Source: Steroidobacteraceae bacterium
GTDB taxonomy: Bacteria; Pseudomonadota; Gammaproteobacteria; Steroidobacterales; Steroidobacteraceae
Assembly: GCA_025927665.1 (NCBI GenBank)
Contig: JAICKZ010000113.1
Span: forward strand, 1-9,541
Reading direction: 5' to 3'
Length of the DNA: 9,541 nucleotides
Shown: positions 1-7,469 of the stretch, piece by piece
Layout: every line of letters starts with the position of its first letter
Position numbering within the stretch: position 1 is the stretch's first letter
The notes under the pieces: model-generated
What the model was told of the DNA's origin: nothing
Seen by the model: only the letters and a program-made list of their open reading frames with translations
The model's database searches: none
Position numbers and translations under genes: made by a program

Positions 1-73
1 ACGCGCATTGCACACGCAACAAATCATCGATAACACTTACGCTAATTTTTCGATGTATGATCAACAGATCGAA

Positions 74-112
74 TTGCAACAGAGAGTAACCACAAGTTGC
101 TCTCTGTTGCAA
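74..112. terminator. strong hairpin just past the xylanase stop
   Basis: The arms TTGCAACAGAGAGTAAC (74-90) and GTTGCTCTCTGTTGCAA (96-112) pair over 17 positions around a 5-nt loop. One pair is G-U on the plus-strand RNA and an A-C mismatch on the minus-strand RNA. The hairpin begins 7 nt past the xylanase stop codon, so a role in ending or protecting that transcript is plausible. The run of U expected after an intrinsic terminator is missing: on the minus strand the T-run comes before the stem, and the sequence after it is AATTCG-like. It may therefore be an mRNA 3'-end stabiliser, or part of a feature extending beyond the left edge. Confidence 0.5.
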
Positions 113-641
113 AAATGAACTACATCCCAGCGGCCAGCGCTTCAGCCACTCCATCAAATGCAGGTTTCGTGCTGAAGTCAGCATTAAACAGAAGTGGCCA
201 ATCAGTATGAGTGCTAGTGTTCAACCAACTCTTATCGTCGGTAAGACCCCATACTGTAATTCCAGCACGCTGTGCCTTCGGTACCGCGGTCAAATAAGCA
301 TTTACTATGTCTTTGTAACGTTGCTTTTGTAAAGATGCCGTGTTGGCATCAAGCGCCGTTAATGTATTGTCGCTGTTCACGGCAACGTCCAGCTCAGAAA
401 TACGCACCATCAATCCCTTGTCTGCCACTGCTTGTAACGAGGCTTGGATCGTACTTACAGAGGGAAAGTTAAGTGACACATGCATCTGGAAACCGATACC
501 ATCAATGGGAATATTTCGATTCTTGAAATCATCAATCATCGACAACACCATTCCCAACTTAGGGGCAGACCATTCTATGTTGTAGTCGTTGTAAAAAAGC
601 TTGGCACCAGGATCGGCCGCGTGCGCTGCATTGAAAGCATT

Positions 642-644
642 CTA
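642..644 (-). other. in-frame amber stop inside the xylanase
   Basis: The minus strand reads ATT TAG AAT GCT TTC here. Codons on both sides belong to the same continuous GH10 frame (Phe-Ile, stop, Asn-Ala-Phe). One substitution from CAG, GAG, AAG or TGG would create it. GH10 relatives often carry a charged or polar residue at this point, between the YI and AF positions, so a former Gln, Glu or Lys codon is the simplest guess. Confidence 0.9.
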
Positions 645-1130
645 AATAAATACATTAGAATTTCCAGACTTAACATAGAAAACACTTTGTCGCCAACCGG
701 CGGGATTATTGTCATCGATGGCTTCATTCACAACGTCCCAGCTAACCACTTTACCTGCAAAATATGTAGCAACTTGAGTGACGTGATTCATTAGCGCTGT
801 ATTAAACTCAGTCGGTGTTCCACTGAAACTTTTTATATATCCAGGAACTTGATAATCCGCATGCCAGATCAAGGTATGTCCATGCAAAACCATGCCGTTG
901 GCATGCGCATAGTTGTACAAAGCATCGGCGTCGTTGAAAGTAAAATTCCCTTGAGTCGGTTCAAGATAACTCATCTTCATAATGTTGCCAGCCACTAGAG
1001 AATTGAAATGAGTGTTCACAACCGTTTGCATCATTGTGTTTGTAAAAAGATTATCGGAATCACCGGGACCGCCAACTGCAACGCCAATTGGAAAACCTAA
1101 TGTTGTAACTAACGACTTCAACGCAACGAC

Positions 1131-1244
1131 ACTGCTGCTAGAAGAACTCGATGAGCTTGAAACTGAACTAGTGGAACTGCTGGACGTAGCACTACTTGAA
1201 GAGCTACTGCTCATAGAAACGCTTGAGGAAACGCTTGAGCTACT
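1131..1244 (-). repeat. poly-serine linker coding repeat
   Basis: Codons 38-75 of the xylanase encode almost only serine, with a few Val, Thr, Ala and one Met. Serine codons of both families are mixed (AGT, AGC, TCx), so this is protein-level low complexity and not an exact DNA repeat. Such linkers separate the lipid anchor from the catalytic domain in enzymes of Cellvibrio, Saccharophagus and related genera, and this is one basis for the organism guess. Confidence 0.9.
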
Positions 1245-1355
1245 GCCGGTGCTGAGCGAAGGCGCATTATTGCCGCCACCGCCGCCACATGCCGTGATTA
1301 CCATCATGCTGATAAACAATCCGCCGACGTAACCTAATCTTTTGAATTGCCACAT

Positions 1356-1702
1356 AAACTATGTCCCCCAACGATGTGAAAAACGTCGACCATTGATTCT
1401 GCAAATTTGCTGACCAACTGCTACACGTAATCCGGTGTTTTGTTTTTGTTGGTAGTCTGTTATCGTTATCTGGTTCAAATAATAGTTCGAAACTGAAAAG
1501 TTGTCATCTCAAAAGTGGTCGATTCGGGGCGCCACTGCTATTTTCTGGTTCGTATTGATCGAATTCGATCTGATGGTTCGCGGTTATTTGTAAGTTAGCG
1601 ATTATTTATCAATCGCATTAGACGTATTAGATCGAAAAAGATGAGATCGACAGAAAGTTCGGTCGGCGAAATTAAAACTGTTTAAAAAATTATGGCGGGA
1701 TC
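1356..1702. promoter_or_regulatory. divergent intergenic region between xylanase and MFS genes
   Basis: Both genes are transcribed away from this 347-bp stretch, so both promoters should lie here. I see no reading frame of note. Candidate control elements are a 14-bp palindrome (1557-1570), repeated GATCGA elements, an inverted repeat GCGATT/AATCGC (1598-1603 and 1611-1616), a direct repeat of ATTAGA (1617-1622 and 1626-1631) and a tandem GTTATC pair near 1459-1470. I could not assign a convincing sigma-70 -35/-10 pair on either strand. The xylanase Shine-Dalgarno (minus-strand GGGGGA) is at 1364-1369. The MFS ribosome site is weak (GGCGGGA at 1694-1700, only 2 nt from the ATG). Confidence 0.5.
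1557..1570. promoter_or_regulatory. perfect 14-bp palindrome, candidate operator
   Basis: GATCGAATTCGATC is its own reverse complement and lies 133 bp before the MFS start and about 200 bp before the xylanase start. Palindromes of this size between divergent genes are typical binding sites for dimeric regulators, but no regulator gene is present in the window, so the role is inferred. Confidence 0.4.
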
Positions 1703-3382
1703 ATGAGCGCTGAAACTCAGAACACATCTCATCCGATAAGCACTGGTATTGATAAGTCACATCGATTGGTGATTTTCGCTTCTTCACTTGGCACTGTGTT
1801 CGAGTGGTACGATTTTTATTTATATGGCTCACTCTCAGCGATTATCGCAAAGCAGTTTTTTTCGGGCGTCAACGAGACCACTGGTTTTATCTTTGCGTTG
1901 TTGGCTTTTGCAGCAGGTTTTTTTGTTCGTCCCTTCGGTGCATTGGTTTTTGGCCGCTTGGGAGATTTGATTGGACGCAAGCATACTTTCCTGATCACCA
2001 TCACGATTATGGGTATTTCCACTGCGGTGGTGGGCATGTTGCCCAGCTACGCAACGATTGGTGTGGCGGCACCGGTCATTCTCATCGTGCTACGTCTATT
2101 ACAAGGCTTGGCATTAGGTGGTGAGTATGGAGGCGCAGCAACCTATGTTGCAGAACACGCTCCGCCTAAAAAGCGTGGCCTATTTACCAGTTGGATTCAA
2201 ACCACTGCAACTTTGGGACTGTTCCTTTCCTTGTTGGTCATTCTTGCATGCCGAAGCAGCATGAGCGCGGAAGCATTCGATGCGAATGGCTGGCGCATTC
2301 CATTCTTGCTTTCAATACTGCTGTTGGCGATTTCGGTTTACATTCGCTTGAAGCTGCAAGAATCTCCGGCCTTTCTGGAAATCAAGAATGAGGGCAAGTT
2401 GTCCACTGCACCCCTGACCGAAGCGTTTGGAAAGTGGGGTAACTTGAAGGTTGTTCTATTGGCGTTGTTTGGAGCGACTGCGGGTCAAGCGGTTGTGTGG
2501 TATGGCGGTCAATTCTATGCTTTGTTCTTTCTGCAAAAGATCCTGCAAGTGGATGCGAAGGCAGGAGATTTGATCATTGCCGCCGCATTGTTGATTGGCA
2601 CACCGTTCTTCATTGTGTTCGGTTCGTTGTCAGACAAAATTGGTCGTAAGAAAATCATTATGACGGGTTGTATTCTTGCGGCTGCAACTTATTTCTCCGT
2701 GTTTCAAGGGTTGACTCACTATGCCAATCCTGCTTTGGAAAAAGCAGTGGCAACCGCACCGGTAACGGTTCTCGCGGCTAACGGTGATTGTTCGTTCCAG
2801 TTCGATCCTATTGGCAAGAAAGCTTTCAAGAAATCTTGCGATATCGCCAAATCCACATTGGCTAAATCTGGCATCCCTTACACCACTGAAAGTGCACCAC
2901 CAGGTTCAGTTGCTGTGGTTCGTATTGGCAGTGGTGATACTGCAGTTAAAGTTCAATCGTTTGATGGTGTTGCATTGTCGAAAGCGGAATTCAAATCTTC
3001 TTCTGATGCATTCGTTGCCAAACTGAAAGGCGAATTGAAAACTGTTGGCTACCCCGCCAAAGCAAACATGGATGAAGTCAACTATCCAATGGTAATTCTG
3101 TTGTGCACCTACTTGGTGATTTTGGTCACCATGGTGTATGGCCCAATTGCAGCATGGCTGGTTGAATTGTTTCCGACACGTATACGTTACACTTCCATGT
3201 CATTGCCATATCACATTGGCAACGGTTGGTTCGGTGGATTTTTACCGGTTACTTCGTTTGCAATTGTAGCCGCCACCGGCGATATTTATAACGGCTTATG
3301 GTATCCGATTGGTGTTGCAATCATGACCGCTGTTATCGGCACGTTATTCCTGCGCGAAACCAACGGCGAAGCACTAAAGTAA
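1703..3382 (+). CDS. MFS transporter, metabolite:H+ symporter (MHS) type
   Basis: A 559-residue inner-membrane proton symporter of the family that includes ProP, KgtP and ShiA; the substrate cannot be told from sequence. MHS motifs are EWYDFYLYG (34-42), the loop signature GRLGDLIGRK (84-93), LQGLALGGEYGG (133-144), the second signature GSLSDKIGRKK (307-317) and ELFPTRIRYTSMSLPYHIGNG (488-508). Twelve membrane segments can be traced, roughly at 22-48, 60-82, 95-114, 122-146, 164-183, 197-215, 249-277, 289-308, 317-338, 461-487, 505-524 and 533-550. Residues about 341-458, between TM9 and TM10, are a hydrophilic insertion predicted to lie in the periplasm, with two cysteines (Cys363, Cys379). 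The insertion makes the protein about 100 residues longer than ordinary MHS members. The start fits the family's N-terminal length although its ribosome site is poor. The gene appears monocistronic, diverges from the xylanase gene and ends at a strong terminator. Confidence 0.93.
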   Translation: MSAETQNTSHPISTGIDKSHRLVIFASSLGTVFEWYDFYLYGSLSAIIAKQFFSGVNETTGFIFALLAFAAGFFVRPFGALVFGRLGDLIGRKHTFLITITIMGISTAVVGMLPSYATIGVAAPVILIVLRLLQGLALGGEYGGAATYVAEHAPPKKRGLFTSWIQTTATLGLFLSLLVILACRSSMSAEAFDANGWRIPFLLSILLLAISVYIRLKLQESPAFLEIKNEGKLSTAPLTEAFGKWGNLKVVLLALFGATAGQAVVWYGGQFYALFFLQKILQVDAKAGDLIIAAALLIGTPFFIVFGSLSDKIGRKKIIMTGCILAAATYFSVFQGLTHYANPALEKAVATAPVTVLAANGDCSFQFDPIGKKAFKKSCDIAKSTLAKSGIPYTTESAPPGSVAVVRIGSGDTAVKVQSFDGVALSKAEFKSSSDAFVAKLKGELKTVGYPAKANMDEVNYPMVILLCTYLVILVTMVYGPIAAWLVELFPTRIRYTSMSLPYHIGNGWFGGFLPVTSFAIVAATGDIYNGLWYPIGVAIMTAVIGTLFLRETNGEALK

Positions 3383-3579
3383 ACTGTCAACCAAGATAAA
3401 ACCTAAGAACAAGAGTTCGTGAATTGGACAAAGGGCACAGCATGATGTTGTGCCCTTTTTTATTACTACTTAAGTGATCAACTAATTTACTGACGCAATC
3501 AAAGCTTTATCATTCAATCACAGAATAGATACATTACATTCGAAACACTCGCATTACGCTATTTCAAATCAATTTCAAT
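3383..3579. other. convergent intergenic gap
   Basis: The MFS gene (plus) and the hybrid sensor gene (minus) converge here. The left half holds the MFS terminator. The AT-rich right half (3465-3579) shows no gene and no clear hairpin facing the hybrid gene, so that gene has no obvious intrinsic terminator of its own unless the MFS hairpin serves both directions. Confidence 0.6.
3430..3463 (+). terminator. rho-independent terminator of the MFS gene
   Basis: AAAGGGCACA (3430-3439) pairs perfectly with TGTGCCCTTT (3449-3458). Inside it, GCA and TGT can add three more pairs around a TGA loop. A run of six T (3456-3461) ends the structure, which is the standard intrinsic terminator layout, 47 nt after the MFS stop. 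On the minus strand only TTTGTCC follows the stem, so it would be weaker in that direction. Confidence 0.93.
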
Positions 3580-6500
3580 TTAATGCAACGTAATCCCAGC
3601 TAGCACTTGGTTAATTTGCTCTAGGGTCGCGGGTTTGACTAAATGGAAATCGAATCCCGCTGCATAAGCCTCCTGAATATTTTCATTACCTCCATAACCT
3701 GTTAGTGCGACAAAACACACATTCGTGTTATCTGGATTGTTGTGCGCTTGCCTACACATCTCATAGCCGTTCATGCCCGGCAGGCCGATATCCAGCAGCG
3801 CGGCATGAGGTTTAAATTCCCTCAACAAGCACATGCCAGTAACACCATCGTACGCTGTTGCGACCACATGACCGTTGAGTTCAAGAAGCATCGCCATGCT
3901 TTTAGCCGCATCCTGATTATCATCGACAACCAGAATGCGCTTGGGTGTAATGAATGAACTTGGTGATTCAGCAGAATCTATCAGATTGGGCGACTCATAT
4001 TCTGCTTTGAGTAAGGGTAGTTGAATTCTAAATTTACTACCCTTGTCGATACCATCGCTATGCGCTTCAATCGAACCGCCATGAAGTTGCACCAGTCTAC
4101 GCGCGAGTGCCAAGCCAATACCAAGACCTCCATTCGCTCGATCAAGCGATCGCTCCGCTTGCACAAAAATATCAAACACTTTGGGCAGAAAGTCCGGCGC
4201 CATGCCAATGCCAGTGTCGGCAATCTCCAAAACCGCTTCAGCGTTTTCACGATGCACTGATACGAGGATACGGCCGCCCTCCGGTGTGTATTTATTCGCG
4301 TTGGCCAGTAAATTGGAAATCACTTGTTCCAGTCGCGTACGATCGCCCTCAACAAGAACTGGTTCCAGTGGCAATCGTAATGTTACTTCATGACGACGCG
4401 CGACAAGACTGGCACTTAACCCTTCATGCGCAGATCTAACGAGAGCACACAGATCTACTTTCTGAAGTGACAATGTGATGATGCCGCGAGTGATCCGCGA
4501 GACATCGAGCAAATCGTCGACTATGCGAATTTGATTACCTAGTTGTCTTTGGGCAATTTGTTGTGCTTCATCTTTCGAAGCCTTATCCGCATTAGGCTGT
4601 CTAAGAATCATCAGCGCACTATTAATCGCCGCGAGGGGATTGCGCAATTCATGCGCCAGCATGGCAAGGAACTCATCTTTCTGTCGGTCTGCCTCACGCA
4701 AAAGGCGCAACGTGTCATTGCGTTCGGTGACATCCAGAAGAGTCAGAAGAATGAATACGTTATCCGTGAATGCCAACCGCGATGCGTTAACAAGAATAGT
4801 TCGCTGGCCAATTTCCACGAAAGCGGCAGTGAATTCGCGACCCTGAATTTGTGGCTGTTGCGGAGTTAGCTCGTCAAAGAGCTTACGTAACTCCGGTGTA
4901 TTCCATTGACCATTGGCTAGCGAATACAACGGTAAATTTAGAGTCTCGCGGCTCGTGGTTTTGAAGGTGGTGTAAAACATGCGGTTCGCCCGCAAAACAC
5001 GCAAGTGAATATCCAATCCAAGTAGCGGTTCTGCCATGGCTTCGATAATGGCGTCCGCAAAATCTCGCGATTGCGCAATTTCATCGTTCAGAGTTTTAAG
5101 CTCGCGATTTCGGAAACGCAGCTCATCGTTGGCTGTCGACAACTCCTCGTTAACGGACTGAAGTTCTTCCTTGGCTGTTTCCAATTCCTCATTTGTGCTT
5201 TGAAACTCCTCATTGCTCGAAAGCGTTTCTTCTTCCATTGATTTAAGCTCTTCCATTGAACTCTCATGCTCTTCTAACATCAAGCGAATTTGATCGCGCG
5301 TAGCACGCAATTCCTCGTGAAGGCGTTCGATCTCGCGGCTCTGCATGTCTTCTCGACGGCGCGCTTCACTTCCAGCAATTCTTAATGAAATAGCAGCTTT
5401 AATTTCTTGCCACAAAGTAATTTGTTCGTGTGGAGCACGCGCAGCTGTAGTCGATAGTTCGAAAAAGACCAGGAACCATCGGCTTTGAGAGCCTTCTGAC
5501 CGCAGCGGCAGAACGTCCACCGCCACCTCGCTCGGTTCACCGGCCACATCGATTTTTAACCCTGTCTTCCGTAAGGGAGTACCGTCGTTTATGATTTGGC
5601 GAATTGCACTAGAAATCGCCAGAAATATTGCCGGACGAGCGAGTCGCTGCAAATCATTGGTTGGCGCTCCAGGTGGATTCGTCAAAAATGGACTCGTATC
5701 ACCACGAAATTCAACAACATTAAATTCTTCGTCGCATAACACGCTTGCCGGCGTATAACGTTGCGTAGCAATACGATCCGCTTCGCTTCGCAAGTGAGCC
5801 ATAGTTGTTTCATGTGAACTTTGCGCCGCGGCAGTGGAAGGCGTCGACATTGCTTGCATCTTGCTTCCTGCTGGAGCGTGCACTCCACCAAACGAGAAGA
5901 ATGGCCGACTGTGCAATGGCTTCTTGACGAAGAACTTTCCGCGCTTCAATTCAATTGCACCGAACAATTCTGAATAAGCACCTACGGTCTCCGACAAACC
6001 CAACATCAAAATTCCTTCACGTTGCAATGCGAAATGAAATGATGACATCACACGTTTTTGTAACGAAGGATCTAAATAGATAAGTAGATTGCGGCAACTG
6101 AGCAGATCAATGCGCGAGAACGGCGGATCGTAAGCGACATTCTGGCGCGCAAAGGTACAACAATCACGTATCGCTTTGATGATGCGATAGCGATCACCTT
6201 CTTTGACAAAAAACCGCTGTAGTCGTGCTGGCGAAACATTGCGAGCGATATTTTCAATGTAGCGTGCAGTACGCGCTGTATCAAGCGCTTCCTCACTGAC
6301 GTCTGTGCCGAAGATCTGCATGGTCTTATTGATGTTGTGCTTGCTCAAATACTCATTCAAAGCAATGGCAATGGAATAAACTTCTTCACCGGTCGCGCAT
6401 CCCGGTACCCATATGCGTATTGGCATCTGATTGCTCGATGCCTGTATGATCCGCGGAAAAATCGATTCCTCCAAAATCTCGAATACTTCTGAATCACGAA

Positions 6501-7347
6501 AAAACTCGGTGAACTTGATGAGCAGATCTCGACACAGGGCATGTGCTTCAGCAAGATCGGACTCTACGAGAGCTGTGTACTTAGCAAGATCGTTCATGTC
6601 ATGAAGGGCAAGACGTCGCTTGAGCCGGCGCTCGATAGTGCCTGATTTATAGTGCGTAAAGTCCACGTTACAGTGAGTACGCAAGTGACGAAAAATGCGC
6701 TTTGCCAATTCGACTTCTTTCGTCTCAAAGCCATTTATGCCACTAACAGGTCGATGACGCACCAAACGAGCAAGTTCTTCGCCAAGTTGACGTGGCGAAA
6801 GAATCAAATCGATACAATTAAGACTGATTGCCGCACGAGGCATTTCATCGTTATGGGCAGATTCATCCTGTGCGAGCGTGAAGCCTCCATACTCTTTTAT
6901 AGATTGCATACCGATCGCTCCATCGGAGCCCGGTCCAGACAGCAATACGCCGATTGCGTTAATGCTTTGATCCTTTGCCAAGGAATCGAACAAATCGTCG
7001 ATAATCATCGCGGGCCCATACGATGAACCGCGCCGTTGTAAGTGCAAACATGCGTTTGAAACAGTGACAGATAATTTCAGCGGGGCAAGATAAACACTGT
7101 CACGACAAATCTTTACACTCTCCGTCATTTCAGTGAGATTCAGCTTGTCCTGCTTGTGTAGATACTCATGCAACGCCTTATGAGTGTGGTGATCTCCCTG
7201 GATGGTAATAATCATCGCAAATCCGCAATGCTTTGGAAGCGCATCGAGAAGATCATAAAATGCCGTAATGGCGCCCTCGCCCCCGCCTATGACGACAATG
7301 GGAAAGCCACCACCTACTGGCTCTGTAGTCTCTATTGCTTCTGACAT
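3580..7347 (-). CDS. hybrid CheB-like/CheR/PAS/histidine kinase/receiver protein
   Basis: A 1255-residue signalling protein, likely cytoplasmic since no membrane segment is seen. In order: CheB-like domain (about 15-198), CheR methyltransferase (about 206-478), PAS-like domain (about 525-635), acidic coiled coil (about 660-758), PAS (about 760-875), HisKA (phospho-His899 in AHELRNP), HATPase (N box from Asn1012; DTGIG; GGLGIGL) and receiver (acceptor Asp1186 in LLDIGLPG, Thr1216, Lys1238). CheR keeps FTEFFRD (279-285), the SAM loop GCATGEE (316-322) and LSCRNLLIYL. The CheB part has GGGEGA where active enzymes have GASAGG, and Gln50/Gly51 where the catalytic His is expected; only Asp142 of the triad remains. 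It is therefore probably not an esterase. I chose the ATG at 7347 because GAGGA lies 6 nt upstream; a TTG at 7371 and an ATG at 7365 are in frame but have no such site. The intact stand-alone cheB lies just upstream. Confidence 0.95.
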   Translation of the reverse strand: MSEAIETTEPVGGGFPIVVIGGGEGAITAFYDLLDALPKHCGFAMIITIQGDHHTHKALHEYLHKQDKLNLTEMTESVKICRDSVYLAPLKLSVTVSNACLHLQRRGSSYGPAMIIDDLFDSLAKDQSINAIGVLLSGPGSDGAIGMQSIKEYGGFTLAQDESAHNDEMPRAAISLNCIDLILSPRQLGEELARLVRHRPVSGINGFETKEVELAKRIFRHLRTHCNVDFTHYKSGTIERRLKRRLALHDMNDLAKYTALVESDLAEAHALCRDLLIKFTEFFRDSEVFEILEESIFPRIIQASSNQMPIRIWVPGCATGEEVYSIAIALNEYLSKHNINKTMQIFGTDVSEEALDTARTARYIENIARNVSPARLQRFFVKEGDRYRIIKAIRDCCTFARQNVAYDPPFSRIDLLSCRNLLIYLDPSLQKRVMSSFHFALQREGILMLGLSETVGAYSELFGAIELKRGKFFVKKPLHSRPFFSFGGVHAPAGSKMQAMSTPSTAAAQSSHETTMAHLRSEADRIATQRYTPASVLCDEEFNVVEFRGDTSPFLTNPPGAPTNDLQRLARPAIFLAISSAIRQIINDGTPLRKTGLKIDVAGEPSEVAVDVLPLRSEGSQSRWFLVFFELSTTAARAPHEQITLWQEIKAAISLRIAGSEARRREDMQSREIERLHEELRATRDQIRLMLEEHESSMEELKSMEEETLSSNEEFQSTNEELETAKEELQSVNEELSTANDELRFRNRELKTLNDEIAQSRDFADAIIEAMAEPLLGLDIHLRVLRANRMFYTTFKTTSRETLNLPLYSLANGQWNTPELRKLFDELTPQQPQIQGREFTAAFVEIGQRTILVNASRLAFTDNVFILLTLLDVTERNDTLRLLREADRQKDEFLAMLAHELRNPLAAINSALMILRQPNADKASKDEAQQIAQRQLGNQIRIVDDLLDVSRITRGIITLSLQKVDLCALVRSAHEGLSASLVARRHEVTLRLPLEPVLVEGDRTRLEQVISNLLANANKYTPEGGRILVSVHRENAEAVLEIADTGIGMAPDFLPKVFDIFVQAERSLDRANGGLGIGLALARRLVQLHGGSIEAHSDGIDKGSKFRIQLPLLKAEYESPNLIDSAESPSSFITPKRILVVDDNQDAAKSMAMLLELNGHVVATAYDGVTGMCLLREFKPHAALLDIGLPGMNGYEMCRQAHNNPDNTNVCFVALTGYGGNENIQEAYAAGFDFHLVKPATLEQINQVLAGITLH

Positions 7348-7469
7348 TCGATATCCTCGTTGCATTCGCAAAATGCCAAGGTCGCATCGAGGTGAGGCGA
7401 ATTTAGCGTTATCTACGTTATTTTAGTGCCTACTTACATTAACAGTATAAGGTGCATTCAATTAGTCTA
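7348..7469 (-). other. gap between cheB and the hybrid gene, with ribosome site
   Basis: This 122-nt gap separates two genes on the same strand, so co-transcription is likely but a second promoter is possible. A weak minus-strand candidate is TTGAAT, 17 nt, TGTAAG near 7428-7457, too poor to call. The ribosome site GAGGA (7354-7358 on the minus strand) is 6 nt before the ATG at 7347 and decides the start of the hybrid gene. No hairpin was seen. Confidence 0.5.

Larger units (their letters stand above)
120..1355 (-). pseudogene. GH10 endo-1,4-beta-xylanase lipoprotein gene with an in-frame amber codon
   Basis: By family, the intact product would cut internal beta-1,4-xylosidic bonds in xylan at the outer cell surface. 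The reading frame has 411 codons plus a final TAG. The ATG at 1355 has a GGGGGA Shine-Dalgarno 8 nt upstream. Residues 1-23 are a lipoprotein signal with lipobox ITAC (Cys23). A poly-Ser linker covers about 38-75 and the GH10 domain runs from about 80 to the end. Visible GH10 motifs are HGHTLIWH, WDVVNEA (acid/base Glu211), LFYNDYN, ISELDV (nucleophile Glu321) and VWGLTDDKSW. Codon 238 is TAG (642-644), between the two catalytic glutamates, in the stretch VFI-stop-NAFNAAHAADP where relatives read through. The frame is unchanged across it, and 173 open codons with good motifs follow. If the stop is real, the 237-residue product (642-1355) lacks the nucleophile and should be inactive. Recent inactivation, readthrough or a base error would all fit. 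Family assignment is firm; functional status is not. Confidence 0.87.

Noticed and set aside
557..642. Frameshift between the two xylanase pieces
   Set aside because: Translating across the gap shows one unbroken frame with a single TAG. The two pieces differ by an exact multiple of three and the intervening codons read NAFNAAHAADPGAKLFYNDYN, which is normal GH10 sequence.
1131..1244. Repeat array resembling a tandem DNA repeat or CRISPR-like pattern
   Set aside because: The repeats are serine codons with varied synonymous use and no spacer structure.
1012..1332. Plus-strand open frame of 106 codons rich in Glu and Leu
   Set aside because: It is the reverse reading of the poly-serine linker and signal region of the xylanase and has no independent support.
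1692..1706. Four-codon leader frame ending in an ATGA overlap with the MFS start
   Set aside because: The frame is too short to support and has no ribosome site; the ATGA overlap can arise by chance.
6652..7026. 124-codon plus-strand frame opposite the hybrid gene
   Set aside because: It lies wholly inside the well-supported CheB/CheR coding region on the other strand and resembles no known protein.
7348..7371. Longer N-terminus of the hybrid protein from TTG at 7371
   Set aside because: The extra eight residues would place the good GAGGA ribosome site inside the coding sequence; the ATG at 7347 is properly spaced from it.
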